Notes: generated by a model not told the origin, from the sequence alone. A stretch of DNA of 64,000 nt from Hyphomicrobium sp. (GCA_016793445.1 JAEUME010000020.1:124001-188000), one strand, 5' to 3'. Shown: positions 36,384 through 44,834, numbered from the stretch's first letter. A program made the numbers and translations.

Positions 36384-36502
36384 AATGCCGGCCTGCCGAT
36401 GTTCGGGTGCTTTTCTGACGCTAAGGCAATTGTTTTATCGTGTCTTTTGTCGATGAACTCGATACTATTGGGATGCGGTGCAGGCAGGGATGCCGATGAC
36501 CG

Positions 36503-37117
36503 TCAAGGGCGAGGGGCGAGCGGAATGCTCGCCTTTTGCTTATTCGGTTCGTGCTTTGCCCTCGGTACTCGCGTACGGTTCTCGTTGGCGGCCTTGGCTG
36601 CGAAGCGCCTCTTGCACTTGATGTCGCCAAGCCGCTCCTCGTAAGCCCGACAAACGGCGCTCATCCGCTTCTTGACTAGCCCCAGGCGCGCGACGGTTCC
36701 TGTTGTGGGATCGACGAGGCTCGCCACCAGATGCACATGCGGTCGGCCGGTGTTGGTGTGAGCCACCCAAACGCATTGATGGTGGGCGAGTCCAATATGG
36801 CGTAAGGCTTCCTGGACGCTAGCCTCGATGTGGTCCCGTGTCAGCCAAGCGAGATCGGATGAGTGCCAGCCGAGGACCGCGTGAAGCACGGGCCGCCGCG
36901 TCTTCGGTCCCTGGCGCGTGCCATTGAGGTGCAAAGCCGAATAGGTGTGGTCCATTTCACTGGCTGCTCGATCGATGGGAAGGATTAAGCCGACCGTTCC
37001 GCGCCAGCTCTCGGGGCCGGCGTCACGGAGAACGTACCGGAGCGCATTGGCGAAGCTCGCTCCCCTGCCCGTCTGCCGGCCGGCCAAATCCTCGACGAGC
37101 ACGAAGACACGCGCCAT
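36503..37117 (-). CDS. Small MobA/VirD2-type relaxase (first mobilisation module)
   Basis: A 204-residue protein with the relaxase metal motif HTNTGRPHVHLVASLV (HxxxxxxHxH with hydrophobic follow-on) and an upstream conserved helix (TRDHIEASVQEALRHIGLAHHQCVWVAH). The N-terminal region has the GRGASFANALRYVLRD entry found in MOBP relaxases, where the catalytic tyrosine is expected. Family members are typically longer; here only the nickase core and a basic tail are present. It cuts oriT and leads the strand in transfer. Start overlaps the MobC-like stop (TGATG). Confidence 0.75.
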   Translation of the reverse strand: MARVFVLVEDLAGRQTGRGASFANALRYVLRDAGPESWRGTVGLILPIDRAASEMDHTYSALHLNGTRQGPKTRRPVLHAVLGWHSSDLAWLTRDHIEASVQEALRHIGLAHHQCVWVAHTNTGRPHVHLVASLVDPTTGTVARLGLVKKRMSAVCRAYEERLGDIKCKRRFAAKAANENRTRVPRAKHEPNKQKASIPLAPRP

Positions 37118-37473
37118 CAGCCGCGCCCGATCTCCTTGGCGTAAAGCGAGCGAAGCGCATCGATCGTCATCTCCACCCGCTTCGGATCGACGGGATATCC
37201 GGCGTGTGTGGCGTGCAGGAGTTGGTTCAGAAGAACGCCGTGTCGTTTTAGTTCATGAAGAAGCTGCGGATCGGCCACGACGGCAACGCGGATCTTGGAA
37301 TTGTTCATAACGCTCCTCACGAATTCGGACAAAGTCAGGCCATAGCAGGCCGCCTGTCGCCGCCAGCGGCGCAGCTCGGCGAACATGACTCTCACTTGCA
37401 GCAGGCCCAACCGCGAGCCTCTGCGGTGTCGCCTACGGGGTTCGGGGTGTCCCCGGCCAGAGCCAGTTGTCAT
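37117..37473 (-). CDS. MobC-like relaxosome protein (first module)
   Basis: The open frame is longer, but only the last 100 residues look conserved: LLQVRVMFAELRRWRRQAACYGLTLSEFVRSVMNN (ribbon-helix-helix) and LKRHGVLLNQLLHATHAGYPVDPKRVEMTIDALRSLY, the MobC core. The start is uncertain; 37473 (MTTGSGRGHP) keeps the whole ribbon-helix-helix, while 37386 would cut it. MobC proteins bend oriT and help the relaxase nick. The end overlaps the relaxase start by one base. Confidence 0.65.
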   Translation of the reverse strand: MTTGSGRGHPEPRRRHRRGSRLGLLQVRVMFAELRRWRRQAACYGLTLSEFVRSVMNNSKIRVAVVADPQLLHELKRHGVLLNQLLHATHAGYPVDPKRVEMTIDALRSLYAKEIGRG

Positions 37474-37842
37474 GACAACTGGCCATCTGGCTACAGCGTG
37501 GAATTCGCGCGCGGGAAGGCTCATCTCAAACGAGGTTAACGAGTCCTTTGTCGCGGCAAAGCCAAGCTCGCGAGTTATGCGCAAGATTGTCGATCGAGCC
37601 GGATGACCGAGGTCGAAAAAGTTGCGCGTCTTCGCTTCACTCGCGACGCGGCGGGGTTTCACACCCCGCACCCCGTGGGATACTTCGACAAGGGCGATGC
37701 TTCCATTTCGGCGCGCATTTTACCTAATCGCGTATGACTGAATGTTTTCTGTGAATTGTTTTGCCGAGCGCCCTTCCCGCCGATTCTTGCCGATGGTCTG
37801 CTTTTGCCAATTTGTAGCAACCCATTTGTTGAGGCTATTTCC
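37474..37842. other. Intergenic region with oriT-like C-rich repeat
   Basis: Contains repeat C (37652-37700) and the promoter region of the mob pair. The gap between the divergent MobC and the plus-strand gene at 37843 is a plausible place for oriT. No gene seen. Confidence 0.4.
37652..37700. repeat. C-rich repeat C, copy 1 (possible oriT element)
   Basis: Shares with 40083-40134 the order GGGTTTCACACCCC, CCCCGTGGGATA and CAAGGGCGA. The first block can fold into a small hairpin. An inverted, shorter relative (acaccccgaaccccgtagg on the minus strand) lies at 37431-37450. Confidence 0.6.
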
Positions 37843-38388
37843 ATGTCCCAGAATTATCCCCCGTTTGTCGTATTCCCCGATCTCAATTGCGCGATCCGCC
37901 TTCCCTCCGGTGTCGAGTATCGTGGCAAGCTTCGCCAACATCCCTCGAACGACGTCGATGGCGAGCACTGGTACGAGGGCTACGTGCGCGCCGAGCACAA
38001 GGACCATGTGACGGCTGACACCAATCTCAAGGACCGCTTCAATCGTGACGGTCTGCGCCCCGAGTACTTCCACCCGCAATCGAACGCCGAACCGCTGCGC
38101 GTGAAGCTGAACCGCATTCCGGCTGCGAAACGCACCGAGAAGAACGCGGACACGCTCGTCGGCGAGATTTGGAACCACGAAGGACTTTGGACCGTGGTCG
38201 CGAGCCCGTCAGCAAGCCCGAGCCTGCATGTCGCCGGAACGGTCGTTCCGTCACGCCATGAACTCGACCATAAGGGAAGTCGCATCCGCCAATATCATGC
38301 GGACCCGGTAGCTCAGGATAACGAGCCGACGCCGGCCCCTGCCCCGCGCAAGACCAAGGCGGGTGGAAACGCCGCTCGTCCGGCGTAA
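37843..38388 (+). CDS. Hypothetical element protein
   Basis: Starts at the ATG 37843 with a GAGG ribosome site; the product has 181 residues (MSQNYPPFVVFPDLNCAIRLPSG). The first 120 residues look globular and beta-rich, with W/Y-containing strands (HWYEGYVRAEHKD, GEIWNHEGLWTVVAS). The last 30 are a basic Pro/Ala tail. No signal peptide. Such single-domain proteins occur between mob and regulatory genes of rhizobial elements; I do not recognise the family. Confidence 0.6.
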   Translation: MSQNYPPFVVFPDLNCAIRLPSGVEYRGKLRQHPSNDVDGEHWYEGYVRAEHKDHVTADTNLKDRFNRDGLRPEYFHPQSNAEPLRVKLNRIPAAKRTEKNADTLVGEIWNHEGLWTVVASPSASPSLHVAGTVVPSRHELDHKGSRIRQYHADPVAQDNEPTPAPAPRKTKAGGNAARPA

Positions 38389-38469
38389 CGGGGCGGTGTG
38401 TCAATTCACATAAGTCACTGGAAAACATAGGTGTTTACAAGTTCCGTTGCGTTACGTCACAATCTTCCA

Positions 38470-38901
38470 ATGAGCAACGCAACGTTTCTAACGGCGGGCC
38501 AGGCCGCCAAACAAACTGGAGTAAGCAAGCCGACAATTTCCAGGGCTATTGCGGAAGGCCGTCTTTCGGCCTCCCGCCGCGAAGACGGCTCGTGGGGAAT
38601 CGACCCTGCCGAGCTGATGAGGTGGAAAGAGAGTTACGGCCACCGTCACACCCCAACGAACCAATCCGCAACCCCGCCTGCGACGGCTGAAACGGTGCCG
38701 TTACAGGTGGAAAACGCGCGTGTAACGGCTGAGCTTGCCGGCGTTAAGGCGTTGCTCGATGCCGAGCGGCAGCGAGCGGAAACGGCCGAGCGCGATCGCG
38801 ACCGTTGGCACTCGGCGTTCTTGGCGCTGCCGAGGCCCGAGGAGCCGCGCAGAGGTCTATTCGGCTGGACAAAGAAGGGGAAGGGAACAACGGCGGCGTG
38901 A
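38470..38901 (+). CDS. Helix-turn-helix coiled-coil DNA-binding protein
   Basis: Starts at the ATG 38470 (MSNATFLTAGQAAKQTGVSKPTISRAI); the upstream extension is not protein-like. Residues 5-55 form an excisionase/MerR-type helix-turn-helix with EGRLSASRREDGSWGIDPAELMRW. A Thr/Pro linker follows, then a coiled coil (VTAELAGVKALLDAERQRAETAERDRDRW). The layout resembles plasmid accessory proteins of the entry-exclusion/KfrA sort. A rho-independent terminator follows. Probably an element regulator. Confidence 0.7.
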   Translation: MSNATFLTAGQAAKQTGVSKPTISRAIAEGRLSASRREDGSWGIDPAELMRWKESYGHRHTPTNQSATPPATAETVPLQVENARVTAELAGVKALLDAERQRAETAERDRDRWHSAFLALPRPEEPRRGLFGWTKKGKGTTAA

Positions 38902-38995
38902 AGGCGGCCGTTGCCACACGCACAGAAATCCATCACGCTTTCAGTGCCGAGTCGTCAATTCGGCCAATGTTTCGAAAAGGAATGAATTTTAGACA

Positions 38996-39024
38996 AACAA
39001 AAACCCGCTAGAAGCGGGCCTTTG
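38996..39024 (+). terminator. Rho-independent terminator after 38470-38901
   Basis: An A-run precedes the stem CCCGC/GCGGG with loop tagaa, followed by cctttgat, about 100 bp after the stop codon. Confidence 0.6.
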
Positions 39025-39161
39025 ATAACTGAGTTTCTGGATAAAAGTTCTCGCAAAACAATCATCCAGAAAATCAGATTTAATTGCAAGCAGTTTCTTG
39101 CCACGGGTATTTATTGCCCGTGTAAGGCGGTTTCTGGCGGGTTCCAAGAAAGGAACCGCTG

Positions 39162-39797
39162 ATGATTTCCCTGCCAGATCCCCGATCGAACCCGCTGCTT
39201 GCGGGTCCGAGCCGCTTCGATGCCACGGCGCGACGCTGCCAGGCCGCTCAGATCGTCGATCACATCAACGCGTTGCAGGGCCGCGAGGCACGTCGGCAGA
39301 GCCTCTATGCGAGCATTGGGAAGGGCATCACGTTGCCGTCGCGATGGATGCGCAAGGAACCGCGTCCGTCGATCCAGTATGCCGGGCACATGGCGACAAC
39401 AGCACTGCGCGACCGTCGTCTAACGCCGCAGGCCAAGGCGCTGCTCGGCGTGCTTCGGGCGCGCTGCGGCAATGGCACGCGCACGGAGGCGTGCAAGACG
39501 ACGCTTGCGCAAATCATGGGCGTTTGCACGCGCTCGATCGGCCGCTATGTCGCCGATCTCGTCCGCTTCGGCTACATCGAGGCCCGGCCGCGTATCGGCG
39601 GCAGCGGTCTCTATACCGGCCTCGTGATCTCGATCACCGAAAAGGTGCTGCCGGCCTTCCGCAAGACGGCATGGCTCGCCGGGTGGCTGGCGCAGAACCT
39701 CGGGGACGGCGCAAATCGAGATAGGACAGAACTGTCCGACACAAACCATTCACAGAAAGAATCTTCAATTTTCTCTGCTGGATGGGGCAGCGGCTGA
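39162..39797 (+). CDS. Winged-helix protein, possible replication/regulatory factor of the element
   Basis: A 211-residue protein. Residues about 85-165 have a helix-turn-helix of the plasmid initiator/DnaD-like kind: LTPQAKALLGVLRARCGNGTRTEACKTTLAQIMGVCTRSIGRYVADLVRFGYIEARPRIGGSGLYTGL. Helix, recognition helix (TRSIGRYVADL) and wing (YIEARPRIGGSGLY) are clear. The last 40 residues are polar. Preceded by a small CACGGG/CCCGTG hairpin at 39102-39122. It may control replication or transfer of the excised circle; that is inference. Confidence 0.65.
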   Translation: MISLPDPRSNPLLAGPSRFDATARRCQAAQIVDHINALQGREARRQSLYASIGKGITLPSRWMRKEPRPSIQYAGHMATTALRDRRLTPQAKALLGVLRARCGNGTRTEACKTTLAQIMGVCTRSIGRYVADLVRFGYIEARPRIGGSGLYTGLVISITEKVLPAFRKTAWLAGWLAQNLGDGANRDRTELSDTNHSQKESSIFSAGWGSG

Positions 39798-40140
39798 CGG
39801 CATCGCGGCATTAACGCCGATCCTCAAGCCGAAAATCGACACGAAGCGAACCTTCCAAGATGGGAGCGGCGGACAGGATTGCGCCCGTCGTCGTCATGAG
39901 GTTTGCCTTCGTCATCCCCTGGAGCCGTCCATCGCTCGCTTGCCTTGCCCGACAGGGCGAGCGGGGACGGCGGAGGGGGGGGCGCTCATCCCCTGGTGAG
40001 TCTTGAGCGAGTGAACGTCCGTGCAGGATTAGGCGCGCTGACGCGCACGCGAACAGGAAGTATCGCCTTGGCGACGTGCTGTCGGGGGTTTCACACCCCC
40101 GAACCCCCGTGGGATATTTGAACAAGGGCGAGGCGATTTT
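39798..40140. other. Intergenic region with repeat C copy 2
   Basis: No supported gene. Holds an AT-poor stretch with a G-run (39975-39985) and repeat C at its right end, between convergent genes. Confidence 0.45.
40083..40134. repeat. C-rich repeat C, copy 2
   Basis: Same order of blocks as copy 1 at 37652, with slightly longer C-runs (ACACCCCCGAACCCCCGTGGGATA). Ends 6 bp before the stop of the minus-strand gene at 40141. Confidence 0.6.
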
Positions 40141-40518
40141 TCAGAAGGGGATGGCGTCGTCAGGCTCGGGGTCGCGTCCACGCGTGTACTTTACCGGAAT
40201 GCGCTGCAATCCATGCTTTTCGAGGATAAGAAGCGCCTGCTCCATGATCATGATCGGAATTGTCATGAACATGGTGTCCCGGTCGTCACGCGTCCGGAAT
40301 TGAGCGGTGAAGCTCGTTGGCAGCCTCACCGTCATCCAATGCGTTTCCGGATCTATGGGCGTTGCCAATAGCTCTGCCCAAGTCAGCCCGACCCATGTGG
40401 GCGGCACCGGCTCCAGTGCCGCCGCACATTTCCAGAGAACGATCTCCTCGGGTGTGACCTTGATGTCGATGGCGCGCTGACGCGCGCGGTTCGCTGTCAC
40501 GGTTTCGGCCTCAGTCAT
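40141..40518 (-). CDS. Hypothetical element protein
   Basis: A 125-residue soluble protein (IDIKVTPEEIVLWKCAAALEPVPPTWVGLTWAELLATP...). It alternates helices and strands and has no motif I recognise. It overlaps the AlpA-like gene by 8 bases, so both are translated from one message. Likely an accessory protein of the element. Confidence 0.65.
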   Translation of the reverse strand: MTEAETVTANRARQRAIDIKVTPEEIVLWKCAAALEPVPPTWVGLTWAELLATPIDPETHWMTVRLPTSFTAQFRTRDDRDTMFMTIPIMIMEQALLILEKHGLQRIPVKYTRGRDPEPDDAIPF

Positions 40519-40765
40519 CGAGATCGGAAGGAAGGTCGGGCTGAGGGCGACTATGCACCCAGCTTTCGAACTCGACCTTCAAAAATCCGATCTTGCTCAG
40601 GCCCATCTTGCGACGACGGGGAAACGCGCCGGCACGTTCCATGCGGTAGATGTGGGTCCGGCTATAGCCGGTGAGCGAGCAGACCTCCTTCATCGACAGG
40701 AATTGGAGGTCGGAATGCGGAAGGGGTGACGGCGGGTGGCTTGGGGAATGTTGGTCCAGTCTCAT
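40511..40765 (-). CDS. AlpA/MerR-type excisionase-like regulator
   Basis: An 84-residue protein. Residues 22-70 form the AlpA helix-turn-helix: FLSMKEVCSLTGYSRTHIYRMERAGAFPRRRKMGLSKIGFLKVEFESWV. AlpA-like proteins activate or act as directionality factors for integrase-driven excision. Its start codon touches an imperfect palindrome (40766-40800), suggesting autoregulation. It is far from the integrase but on the same element. Confidence 0.82.
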   Translation of the reverse strand: MRLDQHSPSHPPSPLPHSDLQFLSMKEVCSLTGYSRTHIYRMERAGAFPRRRKMGLSKIGFLKVEFESWVHSRPQPDLPSDLDD

Positions 40766-40800
40766 GGTGTAGCGTTCCTTTGGATTGGAATGCCTACACC
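40766..40800. promoter_or_regulatory. Candidate operator of the AlpA-like gene
   Basis: Arms GGTGTAGCGTTCC and GGAATGCCTACACC form a near-complete palindrome around TTTGGATT, immediately before the alpA-like ATG. A further half-site, GGAACGCT, lies at 40812-40819. The site could bind the AlpA-like protein or fold over the ribosome site. Confidence 0.45.
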
Positions 40801-41000
40801 TCCGGCGTCACGGAACGCTGTTACAGTATGAATGATCCGAAGGTGCAGGCTCGTGGATGTCGGACGCGCGATGGCGCGATTGGGGCATCAACGAGTGTGT
40901 TTGCTGCACGTTCGTTTCATGACTGCGAGGTCCTTATTTTTGCATAAGGGTCAGCGCTTTGGGTTGGACAGTTACATAACACGGGGCTGTGGATAAGTCA

Positions 41001-42503
41001 TCAGCGTTCGTTGTCAAAATCATGATCGCGCGGGTGTTTTTTCGCGGGTTGCGCAGGCATCGGATCGGGCACGTTGTCCGGCGTTACGGGAGGTGACACC
41101 TCGGGTTGGGGCGGCGGTTTGGGACGCTCCTTCCACTCGATGAACGGCACGCTCTCGGGTCCGTGCTGACGCCGATAATGGGCATCGATCTCGCGCCTTA
41201 TGCGCTTCACATACTGAATGTCGCCTTCCAAGAGAACGGCGCGTTCGGCGCGGCGCTCGGGGATCAGGCCACGGCGCTCGTCCTCCAATTCCTGCGATGC
41301 CCGAAACCAACTGATCTCGCGATCGTTGGTGGCGTGCTGCTGTCCCTTCATCCTGTCGCGCGCGGCTTTCTGCTCCACCTTCAGGTTCTCGAAGCTGACT
41401 TCGTGCGTCCGCCAGACGCGGTCGAGGCGTTCGCGCGTTTCGACTTTCTCGACCTGCGCCATCCCCGCGCGCTCCCGGACATGCACCCGCTCGACGGCCT
41501 GAAAAAGCTTCCTCGGCGAGGCGATGAGTTTCGCCTTCTCCTTCATGGAGAGGCCCTTGCCGTTGGCCAGCCGCTCGCTGTTTACAAACACGTAAACGGC
41601 GCGTTCGAGGGGGTTATGCTGGATGCGTTCGACGTACTTCCATTCCTTCCGTTGCGCCTCGTGCAGGTCGCGCCAACGGCTCTTGAACCGGTCGCGCACG
41701 TAGTCGAGCGCGACGTGGCAGGCCTGCGTCGAACGCCTGTAGAGGTCATCCCGCTCGGCGCGATGAGCCGACCAGAGGGCGTCACGCTCGACCATGTGGG
41801 CGTGGTCGTTCTCAGCGCGGTGCCGCTTCATGCGGTTGATGACGTCGCTCTTTTCGAGGGCGCGGCGGCGGTGATGCGGCTCGGGCTTCTCGGGGCGTAT
41901 CCGGTCGATGATGTCGCGCGGGCTGAGCATGGCCATGCTCTTTTCGCGTTCCTCGCTGTTGCGATTGTAGGGCGGCGGCTTGCGCGCGGCGGCGTCGCGC
42001 TCGGCCTGATACGCGGCCCGTTGCCGGTCGTGTTCGAGAGCGAGATCCCGCAGCGCATAGGCGGGATACTTGAGGGCGGCCGTCTTCCCGTTCGTCGGAT
42101 TGATGGTGTTGACGACGATATGGACGTGCAGGTGGTCCTTGTCGTTGTGGGCGGCGATGACCGCCTGATGGTCTTCGAGTCCGAGCGCCTTCAGGCTCTT
42201 CAGGGCGGCGTCCATCATCTGCTGCTTCGACGGCTTGTCGTCGGGAGCCCAGGACAGCGTGAAGTGCATGACGGGGGCCTTGTTGTCCCGGCCGCGCAGA
42301 TCGACGCCGTGCTCGCGCTTCAAGGCGTTGCGGCGGTCCCATGTTTCGTACATCTGCCGCCATGCGTCGCCGGGCTCAGCCGTCCCACAGTTTACGGAAA
42401 AAGCCCAATCGACTCGTTCCGCCGTCTCCTTCTGCGGGTCGTGCAGGACGTAGTTCAGGACGGCTTTGAAGCTGGTTCCGCGCTTGTGAATGCTGGGGCG
42501 CAC
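41001..42503 (-). CDS. MOBP-type relaxase (second mobilisation module)
   Basis: A 500-residue protein. The N-terminal nickase domain has KAVLNYVLHD (region of the catalytic tyrosine), VMHFTLSW and the metal site AAHNDKDHLHVHIVVNTINP. Residues about 200-420 are a charged helical region, and the tail is Pro-rich (RPKPPPQPEVSPPVTPDNVPDP). It nicks oriT and pilots the strand to the coupling protein. Its 5' end lies inside the MobC-like gene (128-base overlap in another frame). The 504-residue frame on the other strand is a shadow. Confidence 0.9.
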   Translation of the reverse strand: MRPSIHKRGTSFKAVLNYVLHDPQKETAERVDWAFSVNCGTAEPGDAWRQMYETWDRRNALKREHGVDLRGRDNKAPVMHFTLSWAPDDKPSKQQMMDAALKSLKALGLEDHQAVIAAHNDKDHLHVHIVVNTINPTNGKTAALKYPAYALRDLALEHDRQRAAYQAERDAAARKPPPYNRNSEEREKSMAMLSPRDIIDRIRPEKPEPHHRRRALEKSDVINRMKRHRAENDHAHMVERDALWSAHRAERDDLYRRSTQACHVALDYVRDRFKSRWRDLHEAQRKEWKYVERIQHNPLERAVYVFVNSERLANGKGLSMKEKAKLIASPRKLFQAVERVHVRERAGMAQVEKVETRERLDRVWRTHEVSFENLKVEQKAARDRMKGQQHATNDREISWFRASQELEDERRGLIPERRAERAVLLEGDIQYVKRIRREIDAHYRRQHGPESVPFIEWKERPKPPPQPEVSPPVTPDNVPDPMPAQPAKKHPRDHDFDNER

Positions 42504-43149
42504 GGCGGTCGTCCTTCATGGTTGGTTGCGGCATCGGTCGGGGCGGCAGACGAGGGGGCGGGGACTCTCGTGTCGTTGCAACCGCGCGCGTGGGAAGGGT
42601 GCGCGCGGGGCGAGCGGTAACGGGCTCTCCGATGAGCGATGCCAGACCGGACGGTAGACGGCTCGCCGTCGGTGCCGGCGTCGGAGTGACGGGTGGCGGC
42701 GACGGCGGGGAAGCTGGAATCTTGGCCGGGCCGGACAGCGGCGTCATGCGGGCCTTGAATTCCTCGATCCGGCGGCCGAAGGCATCACGGTCGCCAAGCG
42801 CCGCGAAGAGCTGCGCGACGTTCTCGATCAGCGCCGCGATGTTCGGCGGATAGCCGGCATTGGCAGCATGGGCGAGCTGGTTGATGTTGACCCCGATGCG
42901 CTTCAGTTCCGCGAGGGCTGCCGGGTCGGAGAGCGAGACGCCTGCCGCTTGCGTCGGCGGCATCTCGTTGGGCGGCGCTGCGGAGGCGCGGGAAGGGGTT
43001 GGCTTGCGCGACAGGGCCTCGGCTAGGGTCACGGCGATGAAGCCGCTCACGGACGCTCCTGCGGTCACGGCGGCCTTCTCGATAGCCTCGCGCTGCTCGA
43101 TGGACACGCGCACGGCCACGACACTGGTCTTCGGCTTCTTGCTGCTCAC
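42376..43149 (-). CDS. MobC-like relaxosome protein (second module)
   Basis: A 257-residue protein. Residues 8-45 are a ribbon-helix-helix (VVAVRVSIEQREAIEKAAVTAGASVSGFIAVTLAEAL), followed by the MobC core (DPAALAELKRIGVNINQLAHAANAGYPPNIAALIENVAQLFAAL). A long Pro/Thr/Arg-rich tail follows, and its last 43 codons overlap the relaxase gene. It should hold oriT together with the relaxase. It is the first gene of this mob operon, with about 420 bp of non-coding DNA upstream. Confidence 0.82.
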   Translation of the reverse strand: MSSKKPKTSVVAVRVSIEQREAIEKAAVTAGASVSGFIAVTLAEALSRKPTPSRASAAPPNEMPPTQAAGVSLSDPAALAELKRIGVNINQLAHAANAGYPPNIAALIENVAQLFAALGDRDAFGRRIEEFKARMTPLSGPAKIPASPPSPPPVTPTPAPTASRLPSGLASLIGEPVTARPARTLPTRAVATTRESPPPRLPPRPMPQPTMKDDRRAPQHSQARNQLQSRPELRPARPAEGDGGTSRLGFFRKLWDG

Positions 43150-43569
43150 GGGCGGACCTCGATTGCGTTCGGTTCGAGAGGTTCCGCGAGAATGGAATGG
43201 TCGGCTCCGGCGGCTATTTCCGGAAGGTGCCGGAATTGAAAACAGCGTCAGCGTTTACAATTCCACTACTAGCTATGCGCGCCGCAGGCAGTAGTTTCCC
43301 TAACGCCGCTTTCATCGCTTTTGCTGCTGCTTCGCTCCGCTCTCTCCGTTACTCGCGTTCCGTGTGTTTGGTGTGTGCGCTTACGCTGCGCAATACTTGT
43401 AACGCGCCGTAACCTGCGCTCCGTGAGATGGCGGGGTGTGTCGAGCTGTAACGCGCGTTCCGATGGGCAACGCAGAATTATTTTCGTGAAACGGTGCGGG
43501 CGAGGGTGCGGACAGCAAGAAGCCCCCGAAGTCGGGGGCTCCGTGTTGAGGGATAGGGGACGGCTTGTG
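43150..43569. other. Intergenic region between the second mob operon and a hypothetical pair
   Basis: No supported gene. It should contain the mob promoter and possibly an oriT, and it ends with a strong hairpin (43521-43540). Confidence 0.45.
43517..43545 (-). terminator. Rho-independent terminator after 43570-44834 genes
   Basis: On the minus strand AGCCCCCGA pairs with TCGGGGGCT (9 bp, tight loop), followed by a T-rich ttcttgct, about 30 bp after the stop at 43570. Confidence 0.65.
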
Positions 43570-43899
43570 TCAGTAGTCGATGCGCTGACCGTCGCGGAAC
43601 TCTCGGTCTAGAAGGTCTATGACCTCCTTGGGGAGGTACTTGCGAGGCTCGTCATATCCGCGCGTCACGGTGTCGGGGATGAGGGCCACGCCGTCGCGGT
43701 TGATGTCCGTGATGATGGCGTTGTGAAGTCCCCATTGGGTGACGGTCACGGTGTAACCCCGCGCGCGCAGGGTGTCGGCCACGGCCTCGGTCATGACGAG
43801 GCCGTCCCCGTCTTGAAATCCGAACTTGTCGAATGCCTCCTCCCATGACCAGCAATGCGCGTGCCCGCAGGTGGGGCAGTTGGTGCGGACGTTGCTCAT
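43570..43899 (-). CDS. Hypothetical protein with N-terminal zinc-knuckle-like CxxC
   Basis: Starts at the ATG 43899 (MSNVRTNCPTCGHAHCWSWEEAF), which overlaps the stop of the upstream gene (ATGA). 109 residues. The CPTCGHAHC cluster could bind a metal. The rest looks like a small alpha/beta domain (YTVTVTQWGLHNAIITDINRDGVALIP). Operon with 43896-44834. Function unknown. Confidence 0.65.
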   Translation of the reverse strand: MSNVRTNCPTCGHAHCWSWEEAFDKFGFQDGDGLVMTEAVADTLRARGYTVTVTQWGLHNAIITDINRDGVALIPDTVTRGYDEPRKYLPKEVIDLLDREFRDGQRIDY

Positions 43900-44834
43900 G
43901 ACTGCACCTCTGCGCCGTCTTGGGCCTCGTCGAGGTCGGATGCGTGGACCCATGTCGAGCCGAGCGGGTCGCCTTCGCGGGACGGGTTGTAGACATCGAC
44001 GACGATGCCCTCGGGCGAGGCGTTGATGACGATGCTCGCGCGTTGGGCCACGTCGATGGTGAGGTAGCCGTCGCCGCTCTCATCGGCATCGAGCGCGAAG
44101 GGCGGGGCGAGTGCGGGGAAGGTCTGGGCTGCCTCTTGGGCGACCGTGCCGATTGCTTTCAGTTCCGCCTCGATGGCGAGAACGTGGCTGTAAACATGCT
44201 CGTTTACATCGTCGGGGTAGGTGTCGGGGTCGTAGTGGTCGGCTTCGCTGTCGTGCAAGTAATCGAGGATGGCGCGGAGATGTATTCGGCCGACTGAGAG
44301 CGTGTCGCTACGGGTGGGTGTTGCGTCGGTCGACTCGACGATGAGCCGTTCGGAGCCGTCGAGGGTGACATAGTCGGGCGCGTCTTGACGTTCGAAGGCG
44401 CGAACGGGCTCGGCGGTTGCGGCGGCGATGTCGCGCGCGAGCGTGCGAAGGATGGTCAGGAAGTCCTCGGGGTTCATCAGGTTGTCGGTGTTGTTGAGGG
44501 TGCCAAGGACGGCGAAGTCGCCGTCTTCGCGTTCGATGCCGACGGAGGCGCATAGCGCAGGCTGCCCCTCGCTAGGGAAGCGGGGGAAGGGCTGTTGGGC
44601 TGCGCGGCCGACGCTGACGGCGGCAAGCTCGGGTGCGTCGGGGAGATAGGCGGGGGAGTTGGCGAGCAGGGATTCGAGGCTCGCGAATTCGCGGCTGATG
44701 TCGCCCTCCCAATTGGTCCAGTAGCGGACGCGCCCGTCGGGCAGAACCCTGCAATGAGCGGTCTTGTTGGACCAGTAGTAATGGACGGTTTGCGCCAAGA
44801 GGTGCTTGGCGAATTCGGGAATCGTAACGGTCAT
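43896..44834 (-). CDS. Hypothetical element protein
   Basis: A 312-residue acidic soluble protein. The N-terminal 60 residues (HYYWSNKTAHCRVLPDGRVRYWTNWEGDISREF) look like a small aromatic-rich domain; the remainder is Asp/Glu/Ala-rich with DPDTYPDDVNEHVYSHVLAIEAEL. Acidic, small-domain element proteins of this kind are sometimes DNA mimics or anti-restriction proteins, but I see no specific signature. Coupled to the next gene by ATGA. Confidence 0.6.
   Translation of the reverse strand: MTVTIPEFAKHLLAQTVHYYWSNKTAHCRVLPDGRVRYWTNWEGDISREFASLESLLANSPAYLPDAPELAAVSVGRAAQQPFPRFPSEGQPALCASVGIEREDGDFAVLGTLNNTDNLMNPEDFLTILRTLARDIAAATAEPVRAFERQDAPDYVTLDGSERLIVESTDATPTRSDTLSVGRIHLRAILDYLHDSEADHYDPDTYPDDVNEHVYSHVLAIEAELKAIGTVAQEAAQTFPALAPPFALDADESGDGYLTIDVAQRASIVINASPEGIVVDVYNPSREGDPLGSTWVHASDLDEAQDGAEVQS

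Noticed and set aside
36399..36644. 81-residue plus-strand open frame
   Set aside because: Its second half is antisense to the relaxase 3' end and the first half has no coherent protein pattern.
41106..42620. 504-residue plus-strand open frame opposite the relaxase
   Set aside because: The minus strand encodes a complete MOBP relaxase with its metal motif; the opposite frame has no recognisable feature.
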